Of a DNA stretch of 7,433 bases, positions 1 through 5,351 are shown one piece after another; the first letter of the stretch is position 1; each line of letters begins with the position of its first letter. The position numbers and the translations under genes are program-made. This DNA comes from Crocinitomicaceae bacterium (GTDB lineage: Bacteria; Bacteroidota; Bacteroidia; Flavobacteriales_D; Crocinitomicaceae), in contig JAURHO010000080.1 of the NCBI GenBank assembly GCA_030833265.1, positions 1 through 7,433 of the forward strand. The letters are read 5' to 3'. The notes under the pieces were generated by a model, which worked only from the letters and a program-made list of their open reading frames with translations, had not been told where the DNA came from and did not search any database.

Positions 1-1
1 T

Positions 2-271
2 GGAAACCAAGATGGCCTGATTCATACTACAGATATGTTTGCCTATTCTCCCAATGCAGAAACAGATGCATATGTAGATCAGCAGCAAATCAGCCTTCCT
101 CAACAATATATGCAGGTGGGTAATATGTGGACAACACGATTTTCAGCTGTAGGCGAAATGAATGACGCTGGAGATGCATTCAAATTAGCGTTTTCTTATA
201 AGAACTTGGTTTCAAATTCTGCGTTCGGTGTTCCAGGAACTTGTGTTTTTAAATATACAAAAGTGGAGTAG
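2..271 (+). CDS. C-terminal fragment of an unrecognised protein (5' end outside window)
   Basis: An open frame runs from the window edge to a TAG at 269-271, giving 89 visible residues. The ATG at 35 is probably internal, because the frame is open upstream of it and the residues there (GNQDGLIHTTD) look like ordinary protein. The piece is rich in Asn, Gln, Ser and aromatic residues, with alternating hydrophobic stretches such as RFSAVGEM, FKLAFSYKNLV and TCVFKYTKVE. This would suit the last beta strands of a secreted or surface domain. There is one Cys near the end and no membrane segment. I do not recognise the family. No convincing terminator follows directly; a GC-rich hairpin starts at the stop codon but has no T-tract. 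The frame is quite likely real, since it is open to the edge and its composition is protein-like, but the function is unknown. Confidence 0.6.
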   Translation, partial: GNQDGLIHTTDMFAYSPNAETDAYVDQQQISLPQQYMQVGNMWTTRFSAVGEMNDAGDAFKLAFSYKNLVSNSAFGVPGTCVFKYTKVE

Positions 272-297
272 CGAATTCGCGCGCTTTCATCGCGCGA
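271..297. repeat. GC-rich palindrome and hairpin just after the stop codon
   Basis: A perfect 10-bp palindrome, GCGAATTCGC (271-280), runs into a perfect 7-bp stem: TCGCGCG (277-283) and CGCGCGA (291-297) around a 7-nt loop. It lies directly behind the stop codon of the first gene, where a terminator would be expected. The following bases (TCGGTCCTCC) are not T-rich, so a classical intrinsic terminator is not supported. It may be a 3'-end stabiliser or a processing site. Confidence 0.45.
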
Positions 298-388
298 TCG
301 GTCCTCCATCTTACAAGAAAAAGTCCATTGCTGGGATTAAAGATCCCATTGAGCCGACGTGCAGTGGATAATAGCACTCCATCGTTGA
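298..388. other. Gene-free stretch with a small hairpin
   Basis: No coding region is visible here. The one clear structure is a hairpin at 332-348, with stem TGGGAT / ATCCCA and loop TAAAG. Its left side (330-338, GCTGGGATT) repeats nine bases of the tRNA-Lys T-arm at 542-550. A weaker short dyad lies at 363-378 (AGTG / CACT). I assign no function. Confidence 0.3.
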
Positions 389-504
389 TTTTTATTGAAT
401 AAATGCTTCGCATTATATTTCATTCGGCCACTTCAAATTGAAGCGAGCTTCATTTGTATTGACCTTCATTCCTTTATTTCCTTCGGAAATTTATTCAATA
501 AAAA
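389..504. repeat. Structured 116-bp element with 16-bp perfect terminal inverted repeats
   Basis: The outer arms TTTTTATTGAATAAAT (389-404) and ATTTATTCAATAAAAA (489-504) are perfect reverse complements. Each arm contains its own dyad, TTATT-N-AATAA. Three more hairpins lie between or partly within the arms. H1 at 402-414 is AATGC-TTC-GCATT. H2 at 434-456 has ten pairs with one bulged base around a GA centre. H3 at 476-490 is ATTTCC-TTC-GGAAAT. H1 and H3 each share two or three bases with the outer arms, so they partly compete with the long stem. The element touches the T-tract of the tRNA-Lys terminator. There is no protein-like open frame and no evident target-site duplication. It could be a dispersed palindromic repeat, a miniature non-autonomous element or a structured RNA. 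The symmetry is seen directly; the nature of the element is inferred. Confidence 0.6.
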
Positions 505-527
505 AAGCACCTACTTGAGGTGCTTTT
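501..527 (-). terminator. Intrinsic terminator of tRNA-Lys (possibly bidirectional)
   Basis: The stem GCACCT (507-512) / AGGTGC (518-523) has a 5-nt loop and extends with A/T pairs on both sides. Read on the minus strand it is followed by at least six T residues (complement of 501-506), as expected for Rho-independent termination just after the tRNA. On the plus strand only TTTT (524-527) follows, so it may also stop plus-strand transcription, less strongly. Confidence 0.8.
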
Positions 528-534
528 ATCAGAG

Positions 535-607
535 TGATTCCGCTGGGATTCGAACCCAGGGCCCATACATTAAAAGTGTATTGCTCTACCAGCTGAGCTA
601 CGGAATC
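535..607 (-). tRNA. tRNA-Lys (anticodon TTT)
   Basis: Read on the minus strand, a complete 73-nt cloverleaf can be drawn. The 7-bp acceptor stem is GATTCCG / CGGAATC with discriminator A (complement of 535). The D-stem is GCTC/GAGC with loop AGCTGGTA. The anticodon stem is ATACA/TGTAT with loop CTTTTAA, which puts TTT at positions 34-36. The variable loop has 5 nt, and the T-arm is CTGGG-TTCGAAT-CCCAG. All stems pair perfectly. The terminal CCA is not encoded. It decodes AAA/AAG lysine codons. A Bacteroidetes-type promoter lies about 17 nt upstream of the mature 5' end, and an intrinsic terminator follows within 10 nt, so this appears to be a single-gene transcript. Confidence 0.97.
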
Positions 608-623
608 TGCCGTTTTGAGGGTG

Positions 624-655
624 CAAATATATGCATTATCTTTAGATAACACAAA
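624..655 (-). promoter_or_regulatory. Bacteroidetes-type promoter of tRNA-Lys
   Basis: On the minus strand, TTTG (complement of 652-655) is followed after 20 nt by TATATTTG (complement of 624-631). This fits the Bacteroidetes consensus TTTG and TAnnTTTG in both sequence and spacing. The -7 box ends 16 nt before the first tRNA base, leaving a short leader. A 6-bp inverted repeat, TTATCT-TT-AGATAA (636-649), fills most of the spacer. Confidence 0.75.
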
Positions 656-673
656 GAATATATGGTAAATTTG
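641..673 (+). promoter_or_regulatory. Possible promoter of aroK
   Basis: TAAATTTG (666-673) matches the TAnnTTTG -7 box exactly. The upstream element is weaker: TTTA at 641-644, with 21 nt between. It would give a leader of roughly 40-45 nt before aroK. The upstream box falls in the same TTATCTTTAGATAA palindrome that sits in the tRNA promoter, so the two divergent promoters overlap. Confidence 0.45.
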
Positions 674-722
674 AAATTATTTTTTCTACGCAAATCAATG
701 CGCTGAAAGCCAAGCTGATAAT

Positions 723-1229
723 ATGATGAGCAAGAAGCCAATATTCTTGATTGGAATGATGGGAAGTGGAAAGTCAAGCTTGGCGCTGGCTTTGGCTACA
801 GCTTTGACAGTTCCTATTTACGATACAGATCTCGAAATTGAACAGTTACCGGGCTATTCCGTATCTGAACTTTTTGGTGAATTTGGCGAGGCTTATTTTC
901 GAGAACAAGAGAAGGCGCTGATTGAATCGCAGCCTACCGAGGATTGTGTGGTTGCTTGTGGCGGTGGTTTGCCCTGCGTTGATGGCATGATAGCGACTTT
1001 GTTGCAACGAGGAAGCGTTCTTTACCTGAGTGCTCCTGCTGAGGTTTTGTATGAACGTATAAAAGGTTCGGAGGATAGGCCCTTGTTAACCGATTACAAC
1101 GGCTTTGAATTAATGCTCGAAAAAAGAAAAGTATTTTACGAGCAAGCAAACTTTATCATTGATGCCCGAAAAGCTCCAGAAGCTTTGCTCAATGAGTGTC
1201 TGACATGGCTTAATAAAGGTCTTTCTTGA
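723..1229 (+). CDS. aroK: Shikimate kinase
   Basis: Transfers the gamma-phosphate of ATP to the 3-hydroxyl of shikimate, a late step towards chorismate and the aromatic amino acids; cytosolic. The 168 residues are the normal length for the family. The P-loop is GMMGSGKS (11-18). DTD (34-36) carries the acidic residues for Mg and shikimate binding. Arg60 in YFREQE, the GGG at 80-82, the lid arginine Arg119 in EDRPLL and Arg135 in the RKVFYEQA stretch are all in place. The usual residue before GGG is a small or Thr-type residue; here it is Cys79 (VACGGGLPC). Two adjacent ATGs (723 and 726) are possible starts and neither has a clear ribosome site. A plausible promoter lies at 641-673. The last 20 bp overlap the 3' end of the opposite-strand gene. 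Family assignment is secure; aroK is the usual symbol for this single-domain form. Confidence 0.95.
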   Translation: MMSKKPIFLIGMMGSGKSSLALALATALTVPIYDTDLEIEQLPGYSVSELFGEFGEAYFREQEKALIESQPTEDCVVACGGGLPCVDGMIATLLQRGSVLYLSAPAEVLYERIKGSEDRPLLTDYNGFELMLEKRKVFYEQANFIIDARKAPEALLNECLTWLNKGLS

Positions 1230-1905
1230 AGCCTACCGTAAAGTTGAAAAAGAACGGTGAAATAAAGTTCGTTTGACTTGCGGTGCTATTGCTCCCGTTT
1301 GCCAATAAAAGGTAATAAGCAGTTAAGTCTGCATAAACAGTTCCTGTTGCAGGCATCGTATATTTGAGACCTCCTTGTAAAAAGCCACCAATAGCGAATA
1401 TTTTGCCTTCCAAGATTTCAGAAGGGTCAGTTTGATACGCGTTTTCCCAGGTTACTGTCCCTGTTGCGTCAAGTTTGTCATAGGCTTTTTTAACCTTGCC
1501 AATGCCAAGGACGAGACCTGAGCCGCCGTATCCGGCAAAGCCGTTGTCGTAGTCATTGCCAATATAATAGCGGTTGCCACCTTCAAACAAAAAGTAACTG
1601 GTTTTGTAACGGCTATTGACTGCTAAAATGTAGGGGTTTGTATTTTGATTAATTGCAGTTACGTAGGAGTTGATCGTTTGACTGTTTGCTTTTGGTAAAA
1701 GGTAGTTCACACGCCCATAAAATGTAACATCGCCGCTTCTTGGGATTTCAATATGGCCATGCAGCCCAGGCATGCCAAGAGGTTGTTGTGCCTGGCCAGT
1801 TGTATTCATAAAGTTCGTATGGCTAAGACCACCCCCAAAGCTAATTTGAGCGCTGAGTTTGTATTGACAAATTAGACCAATTAAAACAAAGAGATATTTT
1901 TTCAT
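1210..1905 (-). CDS. Secreted, probably outer-membrane beta-barrel-like protein
   Basis: The 231-residue product starts with a clear signal peptide (KK, then a hydrophobic stretch, with likely cleavage near LSA-Q, residues 18-20). The mature part is rich in Gly, Tyr, Phe, Asn and Thr, with alternating patterns such as VTFYGRVNYLL (60-70), YFLFEGGNRYYIG (104-116) and FAGYGGSGLVLGIG (123-136). It ends in FFFNFTVGFKKDLY, which looks like a final amphipathic strand. These traits suit the small outer-membrane beta-barrel proteins common in Bacteroidota, but no specific subfamily can be named and the ligand or role is unknown. It converges on aroK with a 20-bp overlap and no terminator between them. 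A promoter-like pair lies at 1934-1966. The start ATG is the only one that gives the signal peptide. Export is confident; the barrel fold is inferred. Confidence 0.8.
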   Translation of the reverse strand: MKKYLFVLIGLICQYKLSAQISFGGGLSHTNFMNTTGQAQQPLGMPGLHGHIEIPRSGDVTFYGRVNYLLPKANSQTINSYVTAINQNTNPYILAVNSRYKTSYFLFEGGNRYYIGNDYDNGFAGYGGSGLVLGIGKVKKAYDKLDATGTVTWENAYQTDPSEILEGKIFAIGGFLQGGLKYTMPATGTVYADLTAYYLLLANGSNSTASQTNFISPFFFNFTVGFKKDLY

Positions 1906-1933
1906 GTGTTCTGTTTTACAAGAATCGTTCCAA

Positions 1934-1966
1934 CAAAAATACGGCGTTTTAAAGCAGAATAAACAA
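1934..1966 (-). promoter_or_regulatory. Probable promoter of the beta-barrel-like gene
   Basis: On the minus strand, TATTTTTG (complement of 1934-1941) matches the TAnnTTTG box. A TTG (complement of 1964-1966) lies 22 nt further upstream. The box ends 28 nt before the start codon. The upstream element is only partial, hence moderate confidence. A perfect palindrome, AATTCGAATT (1984-1993), lies just outside, between this promoter and the divergent gene. Confidence 0.5.
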
Positions 1967-1990
1967 GGTTTTGCTCATAATTAAATTCGA

Positions 1991-2025
1991 ATTGTTTTTT
2001 GGTGTGAGATTTTCATCTAAATTTG
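1991..2025 (+). promoter_or_regulatory. Possible promoter of the SdiA-regulated-like gene
   Basis: TAAATTTG (2018-2025) is an exact match to the TAnnTTTG box, with ATTG (1991-1994) 23 nt upstream, which is at the long end of the accepted spacing. If used, transcription would begin very close to the ATG at 2032. The mRNA would then be leaderless or nearly so, and the TTG at 2023 could not serve as start. This is tentative; no better box pair was seen between 1906 and 2031. Confidence 0.3.
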
Positions 2026-2031
2026 TTTCAA

Positions 2032-2952
2032 ATGACAAGAGTTCAGTACTTTTTCTCCTTTGTGTTAGCCACCATTTCTTTCATTGCTGCTAGGTCTATT
2101 CAGCAAGAAGGAGTGAAGTCATACTACCAAGAATTAGCAAGCTCTTTTCAAAAAGAAATTGGATTTTTTGACCTCTCAGAAACCCAAACTGCACATTACC
2201 TGCCAATGGGCTTACAACCATTCTCGGCTTTAACTTCCCTTGACACCAATTCCATGCTGGCCATTAGTCATGACTCTCTGAGTTTAATGACCTATATGCC
2301 GCAGTCCAATACATTTCATTACATGCCAGCTTTGGCTGAAGGCACCAAAATTATTCAGGTGGCTTACCACGATTCAACAGTCGTGATGCTAGACGCAGCA
2401 CAGCAACTTTATTTTATGGATGCCACGCTTTCAAAAGAAGTTGCGGCTCCATTGAACATTGCCCAAGAAGATGCCACCCATAAATTGCTTTGTTTTCATC
2501 CCAATACAAGTCGTTTATTGTTTCTGAAGCAAACAGAGCAGGGCATAGATAACAAGCGCTATGCGATTCAAACGATGCGTCTTGGGGCTCAAAAAATTTC
2601 TGAAACACCTTTGTTTCAGTTTGAGCAAAGCGCACTCATTGCCTTTATTCAACAAACCCAAGATTTAAGCCTCGATGAAGTTTTTACTTTTGATCCGGTT
2701 TCAATGGCGGTGCATCCGCAAACCAATGAGTTGTATATCCTGAGCAGTACGGGTTCAATTTTAACCTTGGATCAACAAGGTAATTTCCTGAGCTTTCAAA
2801 ATATCGATCTTCAGCAAATTAGCCAACCCAGAGTTTTGTCTTTTGATTTAAACGGAGACTTACTCCTCACAGACGGTTCCGTCTTGCACCCAGTAATCTT
2901 AAAGGTCCGCTGGCAGAAAATGCTTCCTAAGAAGGGGCCCCTCGTTAAATAA
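2032..2952 (+). CDS. Exported beta-propeller protein, divergent SdiA-regulated-like family
   Basis: The product has 306 residues from the ATG at 2032. An in-frame TTG at 2023 adds three residues, but it lies inside a promoter-like box and is less likely. An N-terminal hydrophobic segment (about 6-20, FFSFVLATISFIAA) acts as signal or anchor; there is no lipobox Cys. The rest reads like the SdiA-regulated propeller family of Bacteroidota. HYLPMGLQPFSALTSLD (55-71) stands where LP..L.EISGL is usual. FDPVSMAVHPQTNELYILSS (220-239) matches the KPSA.A.HP...YILSS blade, and QPRVLSFDLNGDLLLTDG (265-282) matches QPEGI.F...G.LYI..E. The assignment rests on remembered family patterns, not a search. Several usual acidic positions differ, so any binding or enzymatic role may be lost. 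The 3' 54 bp overlap wbqC on the other strand. Biological role unknown. Confidence 0.65.
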   Translation: MTRVQYFFSFVLATISFIAARSIQQEGVKSYYQELASSFQKEIGFFDLSETQTAHYLPMGLQPFSALTSLDTNSMLAISHDSLSLMTYMPQSNTFHYMPALAEGTKIIQVAYHDSTVVMLDAAQQLYFMDATLSKEVAAPLNIAQEDATHKLLCFHPNTSRLLFLKQTEQGIDNKRYAIQTMRLGAQKISETPLFQFEQSALIAFIQQTQDLSLDEVFTFDPVSMAVHPQTNELYILSSTGSILTLDQQGNFLSFQNIDLQQISQPRVLSFDLNGDLLLTDGSVLHPVILKVRWQKMLPKKGPLVK

Positions 2953-3492
2953 GCCATCTAACACCGATAAATTGCTTACGAACGTTTGCTCGTCGGCAAA
3001 AAGTTGGTAATACGCTCGCGTTACGCCATTAATTCTACCCAGCCATTCTTTTTTATCTGTTCTTGATGTCGTGAATTCTTCGCTATAATAGAGCTGATTT
3101 TCAATTCCTAAAGCGCTTGCGAGCCATTTCCAAATGAGTCCATTGAGCTCTAAAAGTGTTTTTGGTTGGGCGGTAAAAATGGCTCTCAGGTCATGTGCAT
3201 AATGCTCGAAGTGGGGTGCGTTTGCGTAAGCACTTTCAATAGCACGCCAATGATCCGTGACCCATGATTTTGAGTAATCTATGAGGCAATCTTTGATCTT
3301 TACTTTTTGACCTGAAAGGTGGATAACGGGTACGTTTAACTGCAAGACACCATTGGCTGTTAAAATTTCACAGCGCGTTCGGATACTTTGTTTGACAAAG
3401 TGCTCGTGTATTTCAATGCAAGATTCAGTACTGTTCATAAGGGCCCTGACATAGGCCAGGGATGGGAAATAAGCAGTCTGAAAGCTTTGCAT
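2899..3492 (-). CDS. WbqC family protein
   Basis: A 197-residue WbqC-like protein (PF08889 type). This family is found in O-antigen and other surface-glycan clusters, and in Bacteroidota just after lepB; its biochemical activity is not settled. Recognisable stretches are the start QTAYFPSLAYVRAL (5-18), HFVKQSIRTRCEI (31-43), LQLNVPV (50-56), WVTDHWRAIESAYANAPHFEHY (77-98, given here only as a landmark), LLELNG (113-118) and NLSVLDGLFNEGP (174-186). The frame stays open upstream, but the ATG at 3490-3492 is chosen because homologues begin just before the TAYFP motif and because it forms a TAATG junction with the lepB stop, typical of coupled translation. It is the last visible gene of the operon. 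Its 3' end overlaps the converging gene by 54 bp. Confidence 0.88.
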   Translation of the reverse strand: MQSFQTAYFPSLAYVRALMNSTESCIEIHEHFVKQSIRTRCEILTANGVLQLNVPVIHLSGQKVKIKDCLIDYSKSWVTDHWRAIESAYANAPHFEHYAHDLRAIFTAQPKTLLELNGLIWKWLASALGIENQLYYSEEFTTSRTDKKEWLGRINGVTRAYYQLFADEQTFVSNLSVLDGLFNEGPLLRKHFLPADL

Positions 3493-5351
3493 TAGTCGAT
3501 AAAACGGAAGATTCTGTAAAAGCGTATTCCGAGGAAAGAATCGACAAATGGCGACTTCGAAAACCACACAAAAGAGGCTCTGCCCACAATATGGTCTTCA
3601 GGAACAAAGCCCCAAACTCGAGAGTCTGCAGAATGGAAGCGGTTGTCTCCCATCATCCAGTAATAGTTCATCGCAAAACGATAGTGAGTAGCCAATTTAC
3701 CGTCGATGTAGATTTGATTGCCTTTAATGGCCAGTTGGTGCCCTTCGTAAGCACTGATGATGCGCTTATACCAAGCAATGTTCTTGGTGTTGATTGCGAT
3801 GCGCTGTCCTTTGCGCGGAATCTGAAAGCGCTGAAAATCGGTCATGGTATTATTGACATTGAAATCTTTTGGAAACTGATCGAGGTTGGCGATTTTTTGA
3901 AGTGGTGTAGCTTGAAGCGCTTCTTGGGCAGACCACTGTGGGTAACGCACCTTCTCGAGGCGAATACGGAAGTCTTGTTCAATTTTTTGCTTTTCTTGCT
4001 TGGTTAGGTTCAAGACATAGTATTTTGGATCATTGAAGGCGTCAAAATCGGTGCGTGCGCCATCAGCAGAATTTTCAAGACCATAACGCGAGAGCATTTC
4101 AGGTGCTGAAGGGAAGGAAACCTTTGTTTTTTCAATGCGATACAACAAGGCTTGCCCCGGAGACACATAAGCTTTTTTTCCGTTCACGTACAAAACCGAA
4201 TTTTTGATTTCAAGTATATCACCAGGTGTTCCAACACAGCGCTTAATGTAGTTTTCGCGCTTGTCAACCGGACGGAAAATAAGGCCGCCGTGTTTTTGGC
4301 CATATTTACTTTCTTCCATATAAACCGGGAACTCTCCGCTTCTGAAGCGCTCACGTGCAAGGTTTTTCCAGTAGTCGTGTTGTGCGATAAACTGCGTCAA
4401 CATATTGTTTTCAGCTGGGGTAGGTTCGCGTCTTTCCCAAACGGCACTGACATTATTTTTAATGGCAAATTCAAAGAGCGCTTCTTGATTCACGAGACCA
4501 TGGAAGTCGTGTCCCATGAGGCCGCTTGGCGTGCGTGGATCCAAGATGGCGGTATCTCCTGATGGGAAATTAAAAACCACTACATCGTTGCGCTTGATTT
4601 TTGCCCAACCAGGTAGGCGTGTGTAAGTACCCTTTTCCCAGTCAATATAAGATTTGATATTTACCATTGGTACAATGTTGTGGACCAAAGGATAGGAGAG
4701 GGGTGTAATCGGAACTTTAGGCCCGTAGGCGAGTTTATTCACAAACAAGAAGTCACCAACGACCATTGTTTTTTCCATGGAACCCGTTGGGATTTGAAAC
4801 GGTTCGAAAGAATAGGTACGAATAACTGCTGCAGCAACCAATGCCCAAACAAATGAATCGCCATATTCTTTGACTCTTGGTTTGGTGCCGGGCTTATCGC
4901 GGGAAATTTTGTCAAAGCCAATGGCTAAAATATGACCAATAACAGGCAGCGCCATGAATAAAACCAAATGATCGCCCCATTTTCTGATTTCAATTTCTCT
5001 TGAATTAGACCAATTGGTAGCGGGGCCGTAGGTCAGGGCTTCATTTTTTGCAACTTGATTGAACAACAAATACGGGAAAAACAAACCTTGCAAGGTGTCC
5101 TTTAGGCTGTAAAAACCAAAACGGCGCAATAAACTCACGTTGATGGTCATCCACATCACGAGGTGAACACCCGGAAAGGCTAATAACAAAGACCACCAGG
5201 GTTTATTGAGCACTTCTTTATACAAAATGAAGTAGTTGTAGCCAGGAACCATGGCCTCCCACGACTTTCTACCAAGTTTCGGAAATACTTTGTGCCATTG
5301 CGCAAGGTAGGGATGAAGAAGAATCAGTAAGTAAAAATAAATGAAACTCAT
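3492..5351 (-). CDS. lepB: Signal peptidase I, long Bacteroidetes form
   Basis: Membrane serine protease (S26) that removes signal peptides from exported proteins on the outer face of the inner membrane. It has 619 residues against about 320 in E. coli. The N-terminal part (about 1-110) is a hydrophobic DUF5684-like region, GRKSWEAMVPGYNYFILY (27-44) followed by a membrane stretch (52-75). Further membrane segments are at about 126-146 and 165-180. Box B is IPTGSMEKTM with catalytic Ser191. Box D is YIKRCVGTPGD with catalytic Lys370. Box E is MMGDNRFHSADSRVWG (566-581). Ser and Lys are 179 residues apart, and Lys and box E about 200, so two large insertions are present; such inserts are known in Bacteroidetes enzymes. 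The start overlaps the dapB stop as ATGA. The C-terminus has no extra membrane segment. Function is secure. Confidence 0.96.
   Translation of the reverse strand: MSFIYFYLLILLHPYLAQWHKVFPKLGRKSWEAMVPGYNYFILYKEVLNKPWWSLLLAFPGVHLVMWMTINVSLLRRFGFYSLKDTLQGLFFPYLLFNQVAKNEALTYGPATNWSNSREIEIRKWGDHLVLFMALPVIGHILAIGFDKISRDKPGTKPRVKEYGDSFVWALVAAAVIRTYSFEPFQIPTGSMEKTMVVGDFLFVNKLAYGPKVPITPLSYPLVHNIVPMVNIKSYIDWEKGTYTRLPGWAKIKRNDVVVFNFPSGDTAILDPRTPSGLMGHDFHGLVNQEALFEFAIKNNVSAVWERREPTPAENNMLTQFIAQHDYWKNLARERFRSGEFPVYMEESKYGQKHGGLIFRPVDKRENYIKRCVGTPGDILEIKNSVLYVNGKKAYVSPGQALLYRIEKTKVSFPSAPEMLSRYGLENSADGARTDFDAFNDPKYYVLNLTKQEKQKIEQDFRIRLEKVRYPQWSAQEALQATPLQKIANLDQFPKDFNVNNTMTDFQRFQIPRKGQRIAINTKNIAWYKRIISAYEGHQLAIKGNQIYIDGKLATHYRFAMNYYWMMGDNRFHSADSRVWGFVPEDHIVGRASFVWFSKSPFVDSFLGIRFYRIFRFID

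Noticed and set aside
395..649. 84-residue plus-strand open frame
   Set aside because: It runs through the palindromic element, the terminator and the whole tRNA-Lys gene on the opposite strand; the composition is not protein-like.
2023..2025. TTG as start of the propeller gene
   Set aside because: It lies inside a TAAATTTG promoter-like box and adds only three residues before an ATG that already gives a normal signal segment.
2935..2942. GGGGCCCC palindrome as a terminator or operator
   Set aside because: It lies in the overlapping coding ends of two genes, has no loop or T-tract, and is explained by the Gly-Pro codons.
3385..3401. Inverted repeat ACTTTG / CAAAGT
   Set aside because: It is a short dyad inside the wbqC coding sequence without a T-tract, so probably chance.
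3493..3567. Upstream start for wbqC giving 222 residues
   Set aside because: The extra 25 residues are antisense-free but out-of-frame lepB coding sequence, and homologues start at the TAYFP motif; the TAATG junction at 3490-3494 fits better.
3462..4007. 181-residue plus-strand open frame opposite lepB
   Set aside because: It is antisense to the conserved C-terminal part of LepB, including box E, and shows no recognisable motif.
4152..4562. 136-residue plus-strand open frame opposite lepB
   Set aside because: It is antisense to the LepB insert and box D, which have clear coding character on the minus strand.
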